From the NCBI GenBank assembly GCA_963835165.1, contig CAWIGD010000071.1:124001-188000 (forward strand): a stretch of 64,000 nt of DNA, written 5' to 3'. Origin of the DNA: VAZQ01 sp963835165. Lineage in GTDB: Bacteria > Pseudomonadota > Alphaproteobacteria > Rhizobiales > Xanthobacteraceae. The position numbers and the translations under genes were made by a program. The notes under the pieces were generated by a model, which did no database searches, was not told the DNA's origin, and saw only the letters and a program-made list of their open reading frames with translations. Shown piece by piece: positions 16,061 through 24,290 of this stretch. Every line of letters begins with the position of its first letter. Positions within the stretch are counted from its first letter, which is position 1.

Positions 16061-16948
16061 ATGGCACATGCAACCGGCACGAGCCTGCGCACCGACCCGA
16101 ACGAGCATCTGTCGATCGAAGAGGTCGAAGCGCAGGAGAAAGACCGCCGTGCCCGGCATCGATCCTACGACCGCATCGCGGCGGTGTCGTACCCGGTCGC
16201 GACCATGGTGGGGATCATCGTCCTTTGGGAGGTCGTCGTGCGCGCGTTCGACATCCCCAGCTTTCTGGCGCCGCCGCCGAGCCAGGTCGTGGCCACCATC
16301 ATCGAGCATGGCCCTCTGGTGCTGAGGAACACCTGGGTGACGACGGTGGAGATCCTGCTGGGATACCTGACCAGCATCGTCATCGGTGTGCCGCTGGCGT
16401 TCGGCATTTTCATGTGGCCGGCGTTCTCGCGCATCGTGCTGCCGCTGTTGATCTCGTCCCAGGCCATTCCGAAGGTGGCGATCGCCCCCCTGCTCCTGGT
16501 GTGGTTCGGATTCGGCCTGCTTCCGAAGGTTCTGGTCGCGTTCCTGATCGCGTTCTTTCCGATTGTCATCAGCACCGCGGTCGGCCTTGCCTCGATCGAA
16601 CCGGAGAAGATCTATCTGGCTCGTTCGATGGGTCTTGGCGCCACCGCGACCTTCTTCAAGATTCGCCTGCCGAATGCACTGCCGTCGATCTTCGCCGGAT
16701 TGAAGATTTCCATCACGCTGGCCGTCGTCGGCGCCGTGGTGGGAGAGTTCGTCGGCGGCGAAGCCGGCCTCGGATACATGCTGATGGTGGCCAATGGCAG
16801 CATGGACACGCCGTTACTGTTCGCCGGGCTGATCGCGCTGACGATCCAGGGCGTCGTGCTCTACGCCCTGGTCGAATGGGCCGAGCGTCTCGCCATTCCG
16901 CGCCGGCCGACGGCCGCGACCGCCGCCCTGCACGCGGCGACGGGGTAG
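16061..16948 (+). CDS. ABC transporter permease (SsuC/TauC type)
   Basis: 295-residue inner-membrane permease with about six membrane segments. The coupling-loop EAA region is recognisable around YLARSMGLGATATFFKIRLP near residues 185-205, followed by ALPSIFAGLKISITLAVVGAVVGEF. N-terminal 45 residues are hydrophilic and acidic. It completes the binding protein-ATPase-permease operon with the two preceding genes. Downstream, a convergent Bug-type gene begins on the other strand 90 bases later. Confidence 0.92.
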   Translation: MAHATGTSLRTDPNEHLSIEEVEAQEKDRRARHRSYDRIAAVSYPVATMVGIIVLWEVVVRAFDIPSFLAPPPSQVVATIIEHGPLVLRNTWVTTVEILLGYLTSIVIGVPLAFGIFMWPAFSRIVLPLLISSQAIPKVAIAPLLLVWFGFGLLPKVLVAFLIAFFPIVISTAVGLASIEPEKIYLARSMGLGATATFFKIRLPNALPSIFAGLKISITLAVVGAVVGEFVGGEAGLGYMLMVANGSMDTPLLFAGLIALTIQGVVLYALVEWAERLAIPRRPTAATAALHAATG

Positions 16949-17038
16949 CGCTGGGCGCGAAACCATTTGCCGCGCACTCGGTGGCCTCCCCTCCCCCTAT
17001 GGTTCTCGCGGCGCTGGTTCCGCGATGTGGACGTTGAC

Positions 17039-18028
17039 TCAATCCATCTGGAATCCGCTCGACTTGACGATCGGCGCCCATCGCTCCAATTGCGCCGCGA
17101 TCAACGCCGCAAAGTCCTGCGGCGATCCGCCGGTTGGCTCGAATCCGACCTTTATCATGCTGGCACGAAGCTCAGCTGATTTGAGGCTTTCGTTGACTTC
17201 GCTGTTGAGTCTCGCAACGACGTCCGCGGGCATCCCCACGGGCCCGAGAAATCCGTAGTAAGTGACTGTCGTGAGGGCCGGCAGGCCGCCTTCGATCATG
17301 GTGGGCACGTCCGGCAGCTCGCTGGAGCGGGCGGGGCTCGTGACGGCAATGGCCTTGATCTTGCCTTCGCGAATGAGCGGCAAGAGCGTCGCCCCTGCGC
17401 TCAGGATCATCTGGATGCGGCCTCCCAGCATGTCCGTGACCGCCTGCGCGCCGCCTTTGTACGGAATGCTGGCGATGTCGGTCCCGGTCGCCATCTTGAA
17501 CGCTTCACCCACCAGATGGGGCAGCGTGCCTTGCCCATAACCGAAGTTCAACGTGCCGGGATTTGCTTTTGCATAGGCGATGAACTCCTGCAGCGAATTG
17601 GCAGGGAGGGTCGGCGGAACCACCAGCACGAGCGTCGTGCTGCCGACTGTCACGATCGGAACGAAGTCCTTGATCGGATCATAGGTGAAACCGCGGGCGA
17701 CAAGCTGCGCGATCACGTGGGTCGGAGTGTTCGTGTAGAGCAAGGTGTAGCCATCGGGCTTCGCCGTCATGACCGCTTTCAAACCAATCGTCGTACCGCC
17801 ACCAGGACGGTTGTCGATGACGGCGGGTTGGCCCAGACGCGACGACAGGACGGGCGCGATCATCCTGGCCATCATGTCATTGGGGGACCCGGCTGTGTAC
17901 GGAAGGATCACCTTGACCGGCCTGTCGGGATAGGACTGGGCCTGCGATTGGGCCTGGGCGAAGCCGATGCCGCTCATGCTGAGTCCGGCCGCCGTCGTTC
18001 CCGACAGCAAGCTTCGCCTGGTAATCAT
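17039..18028 (-). CDS. Bug-family tripartite tricarboxylate transporter substrate-binding protein
   Basis: 329-residue periplasmic receptor of the TctC/Bug family. The N-terminus MITRRSLLSGTTAAGLSMSG is TAT-like and precedes AQAQSYPDRPVKVILPYTAG. The family turn VIDNRPGGGTTIGL and PDGYTLLYTNTPTH are intact. The start at 18028 is preferred because GGAG lies six bases upstream; an ATG four codons earlier is possible. No TctA or TctB membrane partner is encoded nearby, which is common because Bug proteins are often orphans. Ligands are usually carboxylates; nicotinate and other aromatic acids are known for some members. Confidence 0.88.
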   Translation of the reverse strand: MITRRSLLSGTTAAGLSMSGIGFAQAQSQAQSYPDRPVKVILPYTAGSPNDMMARMIAPVLSSRLGQPAVIDNRPGGGTTIGLKAVMTAKPDGYTLLYTNTPTHVIAQLVARGFTYDPIKDFVPIVTVGSTTLVLVVPPTLPANSLQEFIAYAKANPGTLNFGYGQGTLPHLVGEAFKMATGTDIASIPYKGGAQAVTDMLGGRIQMILSAGATLLPLIREGKIKAIAVTSPARSSELPDVPTMIEGGLPALTTVTYYGFLGPVGMPADVVARLNSEVNESLKSAELRASMIKVGFEPTGGSPQDFAALIAAQLERWAPIVKSSGFQMD

Positions 18029-18151
18029 CGTTTTCTCCATTCCGAGGTGGTCCTCACCCTGGTGTCCCGTTTCCGACGTTCGATCCCTGCCTTCGGCGAA
18101 AATCTGCTACCTATTTGCAGCCTGTGACACCCACTCGGCAAGCGGGGGCGC

Positions 18152-19246
18152 ATGTCGGTTTATGAGAGCCTGGTCAGACCGGCACTGTTCACCCTGCCGC
18201 CGGATCTGACGCATGCGATCGCGCATCTCGCGCTCCGACCGACCCTGCCGTGGCGCATGCTCGCAGCCGCCGCGGCATTTGATGTCGACGATCCCGTGCT
18301 CAAGACGACCTTTGCCGGCATCGACCTTGCCAGCCCCGTGGGCCTCGCCGCCGGCTTCGACAAGGACTGCGAGCTCATCGGCGCGCTGTCCTGGCTTGGT
18401 TTCGGCTTTCTGACCGTCGGCTCCATCATGCCGCAGCCGCGGCCGGGGCACCCCTATCCCAGGCTCGCCCGCTACACCGAAACGCAATCGCTCGCCGACT
18501 CCATGGGCCTGCCGAGCCGCGGCCTCGACTACTGCGTCAAGCACCTCGAACGGCTCGGCCCCCGTCGGGTCCCGGTCTTTGCCAATATCGGCGGCTTCTC
18601 CGCCGGGGAGATCGCGACCAGCCTGTTCGCGGTCGAGCCCTTCGTCGATGGCGTCGAGATCAGCCTGATGTGCCCGAACGTGCCGCGCGACGGCGAGCGT
18701 TTCGACGACGTGGGCCTGCTGCGTGACATCCTCGCGCGCACGCAAGGACGTCGCAAGCCGGCCATCGTCCGCGTGCCCAACGATACCGCGCGCTCCGATC
18801 GGCTGGGAGAATTGATCGAATGCTGTGTCGCGGGCGGCATCGACGGCATCAAGGTCGCCGGCGGACGCCCGGTGTCCGAGCCCCGGCTCGGAATGAAGCA
18901 GGGAACGCTGCACGGACCCGCCGTGTTCGATACGGCGCTCGACAACGTCGCGCGCGCGGCCAAGCTCTCCCGCGGCCGCCTCCCGATCAAGGCCAATGGC
19001 GGTATCCGCAGCGGCAGCGACGTCCTTGCGATGTTGCGCGCGGGCGCGACCTGCGTCGATCTGTATTCAGCCTTCATCTATCAGGGCTGGAGCGTCGCGC
19101 GGCGGATCAATCTCGAGCTCGCCTCCCTGCTTCGACAGCACAACACGGCGGAACATGCCGCCGACGCGGCGACGGGCGCCCGGCGGGCTGCGGCGCATCG
19201 CATTGGCAAGCTAGATCGAAGCGATAAATCAGCTTCTGGAGAATGA
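18152..19246 (+). CDS. Class 2-like dihydroorotate dehydrogenase family protein with a Cys in the catalytic loop
   Basis: 364-residue FMN-dependent beta/alpha barrel. The N-terminal helix (LVRPALFTLPPDLTHAIAHL), LAAGFDKDCELIGALSWLGF, GSIMPQPRPGHPYPRLARY and the FMN-phosphate region ANGGIRSGSDVLAMLRAGA match quinone-linked class 2 enzymes. However, the catalytic loop reads SLMCPNVPRDGE: Cys174 stands where class 2 enzymes have Ser, as in soluble class 1 enzymes. NIGKN is NIGGF and the TNT substrate loop is KVAGG. It is therefore unlikely to be the housekeeping PyrD. Its TGA overlaps the ATG of the following methyltransferase gene. Substrate unknown. Confidence 0.75.
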   Translation: MSVYESLVRPALFTLPPDLTHAIAHLALRPTLPWRMLAAAAAFDVDDPVLKTTFAGIDLASPVGLAAGFDKDCELIGALSWLGFGFLTVGSIMPQPRPGHPYPRLARYTETQSLADSMGLPSRGLDYCVKHLERLGPRRVPVFANIGGFSAGEIATSLFAVEPFVDGVEISLMCPNVPRDGERFDDVGLLRDILARTQGRRKPAIVRVPNDTARSDRLGELIECCVAGGIDGIKVAGGRPVSEPRLGMKQGTLHGPAVFDTALDNVARAAKLSRGRLPIKANGGIRSGSDVLAMLRAGATCVDLYSAFIYQGWSVARRINLELASLLRQHNTAEHAADAATGARRAAAHRIGKLDRSDKSASGE

Positions 19247-20090
19247 TCCTGTTTGAAGACATCCGATCCTGGTGGCGCCGAACGAAAAACATTCGAGCTG
19301 AGGAGGCGATTCTTTCCAATCTGCCCCACACCGAAATCGATACCAGCAAACTAAGAAAAATCGATAAAGGCGAGATCGAGCGAATTCTAACCGAGCCAAA
19401 ACTGCACGAAGAATGGCTCGTTCTTGCCAAGGAAATCGACCAGCTGATTTTGATTGAGGATATGAAGACCGGTGGCGTAAATCCCGGAGATAGGCGGGCT
19501 TTGTACTATTTGGTGCGCGCGCTTGGTCTCAAGCGCGTCTTGGAGATCGGCACAAACGTCGGCGCATCTACGATCCATATCGCTGCGGCGATGAAAGCTA
19601 ATTTGCTGGCTGACGAGAACCGAACAAGCATTCGCTGGTGACTGTCGATATTGTGGACGTGAACCACGCCCCGGATGCTTTCTGGAGACTTGGAGGTCTT
19701 CCACGCTCACCTCGCGACAATATCGAGGCCATGGGCATGATGGAGCATGTGACATTCGTAACGAATAGCTCTCTGACATATTTGGACGAGTGCGATGAGA
19801 GCTTTGATCTCATTTTTCTGGACGGCGATCATTCGGCTGCAATGGTATATCAAGAGGTTCCGCGGGCCCTCCGGCGCTTGCGCGAATCCGGGCTCTTGCT
19901 TCTTCATGATTTTTTCCCGAAGAACCGTCCGCTTTGGAGCGATCGAGCGGTTGTACCAGGGCCGCTCTTGGCGGTTAAGCGATTGGTTCGCGAGCAGCCA
20001 AGCGTCAGTGTAATTCCGCTAGGCTCTCTGCCTTGGCCGACGAAATTACATTCGAACGTCACGTCGTTAGCAGTGTTGCGGGCGGCCTGA
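19243..20090 (+). pseudogene. Class I SAM-dependent methyltransferase (O-methyltransferase-like), frame-disrupted
   Basis: Two consecutive frames together encode one Rossmann-fold methyltransferase. The first (19243-19641) ends just after motif I, VLEIGTNVGASTIHIAAAM. The second (from 19638) begins with the motif II strand VTVDIVDVNHAPDAFW and continues through FDLIFLDGDHS and LLLLHDFF to the stop at 20090. A single missing base near 19633-19638 explains the break. The join shows GTGA, so coupled translation of two halves cannot be excluded, but a split inside the SAM fold is unlikely to be designed. Base composition is clearly more AT-rich than the flanking core genes, suggesting transfer. 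Its ATG overlaps the DHODH-like stop. Confidence 0.75.
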
Positions 20091-20143
20091 GCGTTCGGCC
20101 TGCTGTGCAACGCCCAAACCACCGCAAATGCGGCGTCACGCCA

Positions 20144-20773
20144 TTAAGTTAAAACTGGCGCAGCCTGACGCATTTCACCAAGAGACTGCCGTAATACAGT
20201 TGACGCGCCTTGCAGCGCGAGAGCCGCCATCGTGGCGGCGACCAGAATATCCGGCCAACCCGTGCCCGTGCCGAACACGCCAAGAGCCGCGAGCAGCACC
20301 GCCAAATTCCCGAGGACGTCGTTGCGCGTGCAAATCCACGCGGAGCGCATATTCGCGTCGCCCGTTCTGTAGAACCACAAGATGCCGAACGATACGGCGT
20401 TGGCTGTGAGGGCGGCGAAGCCGACTGCGCCCATCATGACCGCGCTCGGCAGCGTACCCTGTACTGCGTGCCAGACGACCGTCGCAATCACCCAAAGGCC
20501 GAACGCACCCATGCTCACGCCCTTGGCGAAGGCCGCCATAGCGCGGTAGCGCAGCGCCATTCCCACCACGAGCAGGCTGATGCCGTAGTTCGCGGCGTCG
20601 CCTAAAAAGTCGAGGGCGTCGGCTTGCAGCGATGCCGATCCGGCAGCTAACCCGGCCCCGATCTCCACCAGGAACATGCCGGCATTGATCGCGAGCACAA
20701 TCCAAAGGGCGCGGCGATACGAAGGGTTCCCGCGTTCGGGATCGAAGGTTTGGCAGTGATCACAGCAATCCAT
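20144..20773 (-). CDS. Short cation diffusion facilitator (CDF) family transporter
   Basis: 209-residue inner-membrane protein with about six hydrophobic segments. The N-terminus MDCCDHCQTFDPERG holds three closely spaced Cys that could bind metal. SASLQADALDFLGDAANYG carries the Asp pair of CDF transmembrane helix 2, and SAWICTRNDVLGNLAV carries the Asp/Asn of helix 5. The C-terminal cytoplasmic metal-sensing domain of typical CDF proteins (about 300 residues) is missing, as in the short CDF-like subgroup. The start at 20773 is chosen because conserved sequence begins there. Zn, Co, Cd or Fe export is the family role; the metal is not predictable. Confidence 0.8.
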   Translation of the reverse strand: MDCCDHCQTFDPERGNPSYRRALWIVLAINAGMFLVEIGAGLAAGSASLQADALDFLGDAANYGISLLVVGMALRYRAMAAFAKGVSMGAFGLWVIATVVWHAVQGTLPSAVMMGAVGFAALTANAVSFGILWFYRTGDANMRSAWICTRNDVLGNLAVLLAALGVFGTGTGWPDILVAATMAALALQGASTVLRQSLGEMRQAAPVLT

Positions 20774-20853
20774 GATCGGCCTCTCGGTCCGACATCTTAT
20801 ATGGATGCGGTCCCGGGCGTGGACAATGCGGGTCTGCGTCGCGCGCCAGTGGT

Positions 20854-21681
20854 CTACCGCGAACAAACCGCCCTGACGATGGCGTGCATGATTTTCAATG
20901 CCTCAGCTGTCCCATCGGCTTCACCCTTTTCGAAATCCTGCTGGTTTCGTCCCATCGCATTTGTGACATGGGCCAAGCACAACACCGACGCGTCCCGCGC
21001 CTGCGCGAATGCATAGAGAGCAGCCGCTTCCATTTCGACAGCCAGCACACCACGCGCTCGGGCGCTCTCAATGGCTTCAGTTGTCTCCCGGAACGGCGCA
21101 TCGGTTGTCCAGCTCGCTCCGGCAAAAACGCGCAGTCCTTCGCGTGCGACAGCCTCCATGGCGATCGCGACAAGGCGAGGGTCAGCCTCGGCGAACTCCG
21201 ATGGCGCGATATAATGGTAGCTGGTCCCCTCGTCTCTCAGCGCGCGATCGATGACAACGAAGTAAGGAGGCGCCGCCACGGCATCAATCTGACCAGCCGA
21301 GGTGAGGTTGAGGAGAAAGCGGCATCCGCATGCAAACAGCTCCTCGGCAACAAGGACGGCGAATGGGGCGCCAACGGCGTACCCGACGATTCCGACGGCG
21401 TCTCCCGCCAGCTCAAAGGTGTGAAGCTCGGTGTGGTAGCAGGGCCAAGACGCGAACCGACGCGCCTTCCCGCTGGCTTTGAGGTGTCGGACGACGTCGC
21501 CGTCGGGATCAAGGATGCAAACCGCCGGGACATCCTGGACCGTCAAATGCTTTTGACGACGGGCTTCGCGCAGGAGTGCCTTCGGATCGAAGACCGATGG
21601 CTCGCCATGGTTCTTATGATCGAGAATGGGAGCACGTTCAGCCATGTCACGCCTGGGACGATCGCTCGAAGACTGCGCCAT
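20854..21681 (-). CDS. Nucleoside phosphorylase family protein (uridine/purine phosphorylase-like)
   Basis: 275-residue cytoplasmic enzyme of the PNP/UDP family. The signature region RGVLAVEMEAAALYAFAQAR near residues 215-235 supplies the Glu that binds the ribose. GIVGYAVGAPFAVLVAEELF and FLLNLTSAGQID match the phosphate/nucleoside site region, though the latter lacks the usual GTAG sequence. Phosphorolysis of a nucleoside is the expected reaction; base specificity is not clear. An internal ATG at 21645 is an equally good start. The gene is on the same strand as the CDF gene, 80 bases away, and abuts a truncated gene remnant upstream. Confidence 0.78.
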   Translation of the reverse strand: MAQSSSDRPRRDMAERAPILDHKNHGEPSVFDPKALLREARRQKHLTVQDVPAVCILDPDGDVVRHLKASGKARRFASWPCYHTELHTFELAGDAVGIVGYAVGAPFAVLVAEELFACGCRFLLNLTSAGQIDAVAAPPYFVVIDRALRDEGTSYHYIAPSEFAEADPRLVAIAMEAVAREGLRVFAGASWTTDAPFRETTEAIESARARGVLAVEMEAAALYAFAQARDASVLCLAHVTNAMGRNQQDFEKGEADGTAEALKIMHAIVRAVCSR

Positions 21682-21686
21682 AGTGA

Positions 21687-21908
21687 AAGCGGCACTTCGA
21701 CCGGGTTACAATCTCGTTGGCTGAATCGCACGTTCATATTAATGGAAAAATCGCATGGACGGTCGGCATCGAGAAGGTTGAGCTGCTTCGTAAGGACGGC
21801 AACACTCTCGGTTTCGATGCGTTCGTGACCAACGTGTTCGAGAATCATGACGGCCGCTGGCTGTTGGTGTCCCATCAAGCGACACCGACCTTTCGAGGGG
21901 CACAGTAA
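21687..21908 (+). pseudogene. N-terminally truncated NTF2/SnoaL-like protein remnant
   Basis: An open frame from 21687 to the stop at 21908 encodes about 73 residues including VHINGKIAWTVGIEKVELL and FDAFVTNVFENHDGRWLLVS, a typical C-terminal half of an NTF2-like (SnoaL/DUF4440) domain. There is no good start codon or ribosome-binding site; only a TTG at 21717 is available, and the N-terminal half is absent. The break abuts the nucleoside phosphorylase start, so this is probably the scar of a rearrangement. Confidence 0.6.
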
Positions 21909-21909
21909 T

Positions 21910-22521
21910 TCAGTGGCTCAATGTCGAGTCGGGTTTATTGCCAAGCGATCTCTTGAGCATGATGCGCTCGCCAGTGCGCTCGATCGCACCCGCCCGCTCG
22001 AGGCTGGCGAGCGTTCGGTAGAGGGCTTCACGGGTGAGGCCCAGTTCACTCGCGATATCTTGAAGCTGACCTCTTGGGGTTACCGTGTGACCATCAGGTC
22101 CGGCGTTGAGATCAAGGTACAACGTCACCCGCTCCTTGGCGGAGCGGACCTTCATCAGCTCAATATGCTGCCGAAGCGCGATGACTTGATGAGACACAAG
22201 CGCCAGGAACGACATGGCGCTTGCCGAATCCGTGCGGAGGGTGGTGAGAACTGTGGTCTTGGGATAGATGCGGACCCGTGAAGGTTCAGTCGCCACGGCG
22301 TCGCAATGGAAGATGTCGGCAAAAAGTGCCGCTTCAACAAAGAACTCCCCGGCCGGCGCGGTTCCTACAATCAACGTCCGACCGTCGAAGGTACGCCGGT
22401 CCAACCGCAGCCGCCCCGTTTCGATGAAATAGATAGCAGTGACCTTGTCGCCCTGCCTGAACAGCGCCTCGTTTCGCGCGAGCGAGCGCCTTTCAAGCGC
22501 TTGTTGGTCCAGCGCCAGCAT
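21910..22521 (-). CDS. Crp/Fnr family transcriptional regulator
   Basis: 203-residue regulator with an N-terminal cyclic-nucleotide-binding-type barrel (LFRQGDKVTAIYFIETGRLR, then GEFFVEAALFADIFHCDAVA) and a C-terminal winged helix (GQLQDIASELGLTREALYRTLASLE). The Fnr Cys cluster is absent, so it is not an oxygen sensor of Fnr type. It lies 80 bases downstream of the methyltransferase gene on the same strand and converges on the NTF2-like remnant. Its targets and ligand are unknown. Confidence 0.88.
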   Translation of the reverse strand: MLALDQQALERRSLARNEALFRQGDKVTAIYFIETGRLRLDRRTFDGRTLIVGTAPAGEFFVEAALFADIFHCDAVATEPSRVRIYPKTTVLTTLRTDSASAMSFLALVSHQVIALRQHIELMKVRSAKERVTLYLDLNAGPDGHTVTPRGQLQDIASELGLTREALYRTLASLERAGAIERTGERIMLKRSLGNKPDSTLSH

Positions 22522-22601
22522 GCTCCATCAAGACCCTCGGCCATTTTCCAGGCCGGAAAACGCCTCAACCGAGCGTCACAGGAAAATCCTGCGCGCACTC
22601 A

Positions 22602-23477
22602 CTATGATGGATTTCTAGCTGTTACCTTCCAGGAACTGGACTCCATCATCAGGCCGTTCGAACGCTGATACTTTGCAAGTTGTGATTTGAGCGCATTTGC
22701 AATCTCGTCATAGCGCTGCTCCGCGAGTTTGCCGGCTTCGCGGTACACCTCGCCCGCGGGGCCGATTGCAAGCTGAAAGGCTGCTGCATCGTCGAGGTCC
22801 TTGCCGACAAACACTTCCGCATCAATCTGCTCGAACTGGATGTCCCTGTAGCCAGCAATTTCGAGCTGCTTCGTCACGACACCAGTGTCGGCCATGGAAA
22901 ACGGTCCCGGCCCGCATGTCTGCGCGTTTTCACCGGGCGGTGGCAAGAATTGCAGCACGATGTCCTTGGCGTGTCCGAGCCAAGGATTGTCCTTGATGCC
23001 GCGCCAAACGACCATTGTCATGATCCCGCCGGGCTTGAGGCTGGCGCGCATGTTGCGCAAGCCGGCAACCGGATTCTCGAAAAACTGGGTGCCGAAGCGG
23101 GAAAAGCAGAAGTCATGCACCGGCTCGAACGGATATGTCTGTACGTCAGCTTCCAGAAACGTGACGTTGCTGAGCCCCGCGGCACTCGCGTCGCGCCGCC
23201 CGTATTCGAGAAAGCCATCGCAGCAATCCACCGCGAGCACCGAGCCGGTTGGCCCAACCAAACGAGCGAGTTCAATCGCCGTATCCCCAAAGCCACAGCC
23301 GGCATCAACCACCCTGTCGCCTTTGTTCACCTGCAACGAAGGAAAGATTCTTTCGCTATGAAGCGTCAGTCCGCCCACGAGGATGTGCCGCCACCGCACG
23401 AATTTTGGCACCAGGATATTGTTCCAGAACTCTACGTACTGGCTTCGTGACTGCGCCGAGACTTGGGCATCGCTCAT
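22602..23477 (-). CDS. Class I SAM-dependent methyltransferase (UbiE-like)
   Basis: 291-residue cytoplasmic methyltransferase. SAM motif I is VVDAGCGFGDTAIELARLVG near residues 55-75; motif II includes VLAVDCCDGFLEYGR; the LKPGGIMTMVVWRG strand follows. The start at 23477 has GAGG about seven bases upstream; an ATG four codons earlier is less well placed. It resembles UbiE/COQ5-type enzymes but lacks the ubiquinone-specific context, so the acceptor is unknown. It lies between the ArsR-rhodanese gene and the Crp gene, all on the minus strand. Confidence 0.85.
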   Translation of the reverse strand: MSDAQVSAQSRSQYVEFWNNILVPKFVRWRHILVGGLTLHSERIFPSLQVNKGDRVVDAGCGFGDTAIELARLVGPTGSVLAVDCCDGFLEYGRRDASAAGLSNVTFLEADVQTYPFEPVHDFCFSRFGTQFFENPVAGLRNMRASLKPGGIMTMVVWRGIKDNPWLGHAKDIVLQFLPPPGENAQTCGPGPFSMADTGVVTKQLEIAGYRDIQFEQIDAEVFVGKDLDDAAAFQLAIGPAGEVYREAGKLAEQRYDEIANALKSQLAKYQRSNGLMMESSSWKVTARNPS

Positions 23478-23555
23478 GGTGGACCTCACTCGTTGATTTC
23501 AGAAGCTATATGGATGCTCGCCCTTCCATCGCCAGGCGAACGGCAGTCGATGACC

Positions 23556-24221
23556 TCACGCACCTGTGACCACCGGCAGCCCTGCCGCACGCCATTCCGG
23601 CAAGCCGTCTTCCAAGCGGCGAGCCTTGAAGCCAAGCCGGCGGAGGACTGCGACTGCTTCGTAGGACAATACACAGTACGGCCCGCGGCAGTAGGCGATG
23701 ATCTCCTGCGAGCGCTTGAATTCCGAAAGCCGGGCCTTGAGTTCCCGCAGCGGGACATTCACCGCTCCCGGCAGGTGCCCCAGTCCGAACTCGTCTTTGG
23801 GACGCACATCCAGAACCACGACTGCGCCGCCGCGCAATCGCTGCATCAGCTCTTTGCGCGTAACCGGCTCGAGGGAATCGAGGTTATCGAAATAGTTACG
23901 GACCAATTGCTCGACCACCGCGGAGTTGCGTTCCGTGATCTTGCGCAACGAGGACAGCAAATCGAGCACCGCGTGATCGGCCAGTTTGTAAACGACAAAC
24001 TTTCCCTCCCGCGTGCTCGTCACCACGCCGGTGCGGAGCATATTTCGTAGATGCTGTGAGGCATTCGCGGTCGAAAGACCTACCTTTTGCGCCAGGATTT
24101 CGACGCTGCGCTCACCTTGCGCAAGCTGTTCCAATAGCTCCAGCCGATGCGGATGGGACAGACATTTCGCAACAGCAGCGAACTGGCCGAAAAGAACCTG
24201 TTTTGGACTTTGCGTTGACAT
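23556..24221 (-). CDS. ArsR-family regulator fused to a C-terminal rhodanese domain
   Basis: 221-residue fusion. Residues about 10-95 are an ArsR/SmtB winged helix (AKCLSHPHRLELLEQLAQGE, then VGLSTANASQHLRNMLRTGVV). Residues about 120-220 are a rhodanese domain (VVVLDVRPKDEFGLGHLPGA) whose active loop is IIAYCRGPYCVLS, containing the persulfide Cys and a second Cys four residues on. Such fusions are thought to sense reactive sulfur, arsenical or selenium species through the Cys. It is divergent from a methyltransferase gene, with a palindromic AT-rich operator between the two starts. The start at 24221 is preferred; upstream ATGs (24236, 24305) would place the operator inside the gene. Confidence 0.85.
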   Translation of the reverse strand: MSTQSPKQVLFGQFAAVAKCLSHPHRLELLEQLAQGERSVEILAQKVGLSTANASQHLRNMLRTGVVTSTREGKFVVYKLADHAVLDLLSSLRKITERNSAVVEQLVRNYFDNLDSLEPVTRKELMQRLRGGAVVVLDVRPKDEFGLGHLPGAVNVPLRELKARLSEFKRSQEIIAYCRGPYCVLSYEAVAVLRRLGFKARRLEDGLPEWRAAGLPVVTGA

Positions 24222-24234
24222 CGCGCGGCCGGCC

Positions 24235-24262
24235 ATTAAATCATTCAAGTGATTAATTGAAT
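24235..24262. promoter_or_regulatory. Candidate ArsR-type operator (AT-rich dyad)
   Basis: ATTCAA (24243-24248) and TTGAAT (24257-24262) form a perfect 6-base inverted repeat with an 8-base spacer. An overlapping dyad, AATCA (24239-24243) and TGATT (24250-24254), shares the sequence. The site lies 14-41 bases upstream of the ArsR-rhodanese start and about 30 bases before the divergent methyltransferase start, which is where an autoregulatory ArsR site would sit. Confidence 0.6.
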
Positions 24263-24290
24263 GTTGTCTCTCGGTCAAGCCGATTGTCCC

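Noticed and set aside
19625..19645. Programmed ribosomal frameshift in the methyltransferase
   Set aside because: No slippery heptamer or downstream structure typical of programmed shifting is visible; an indel explains the break more simply.
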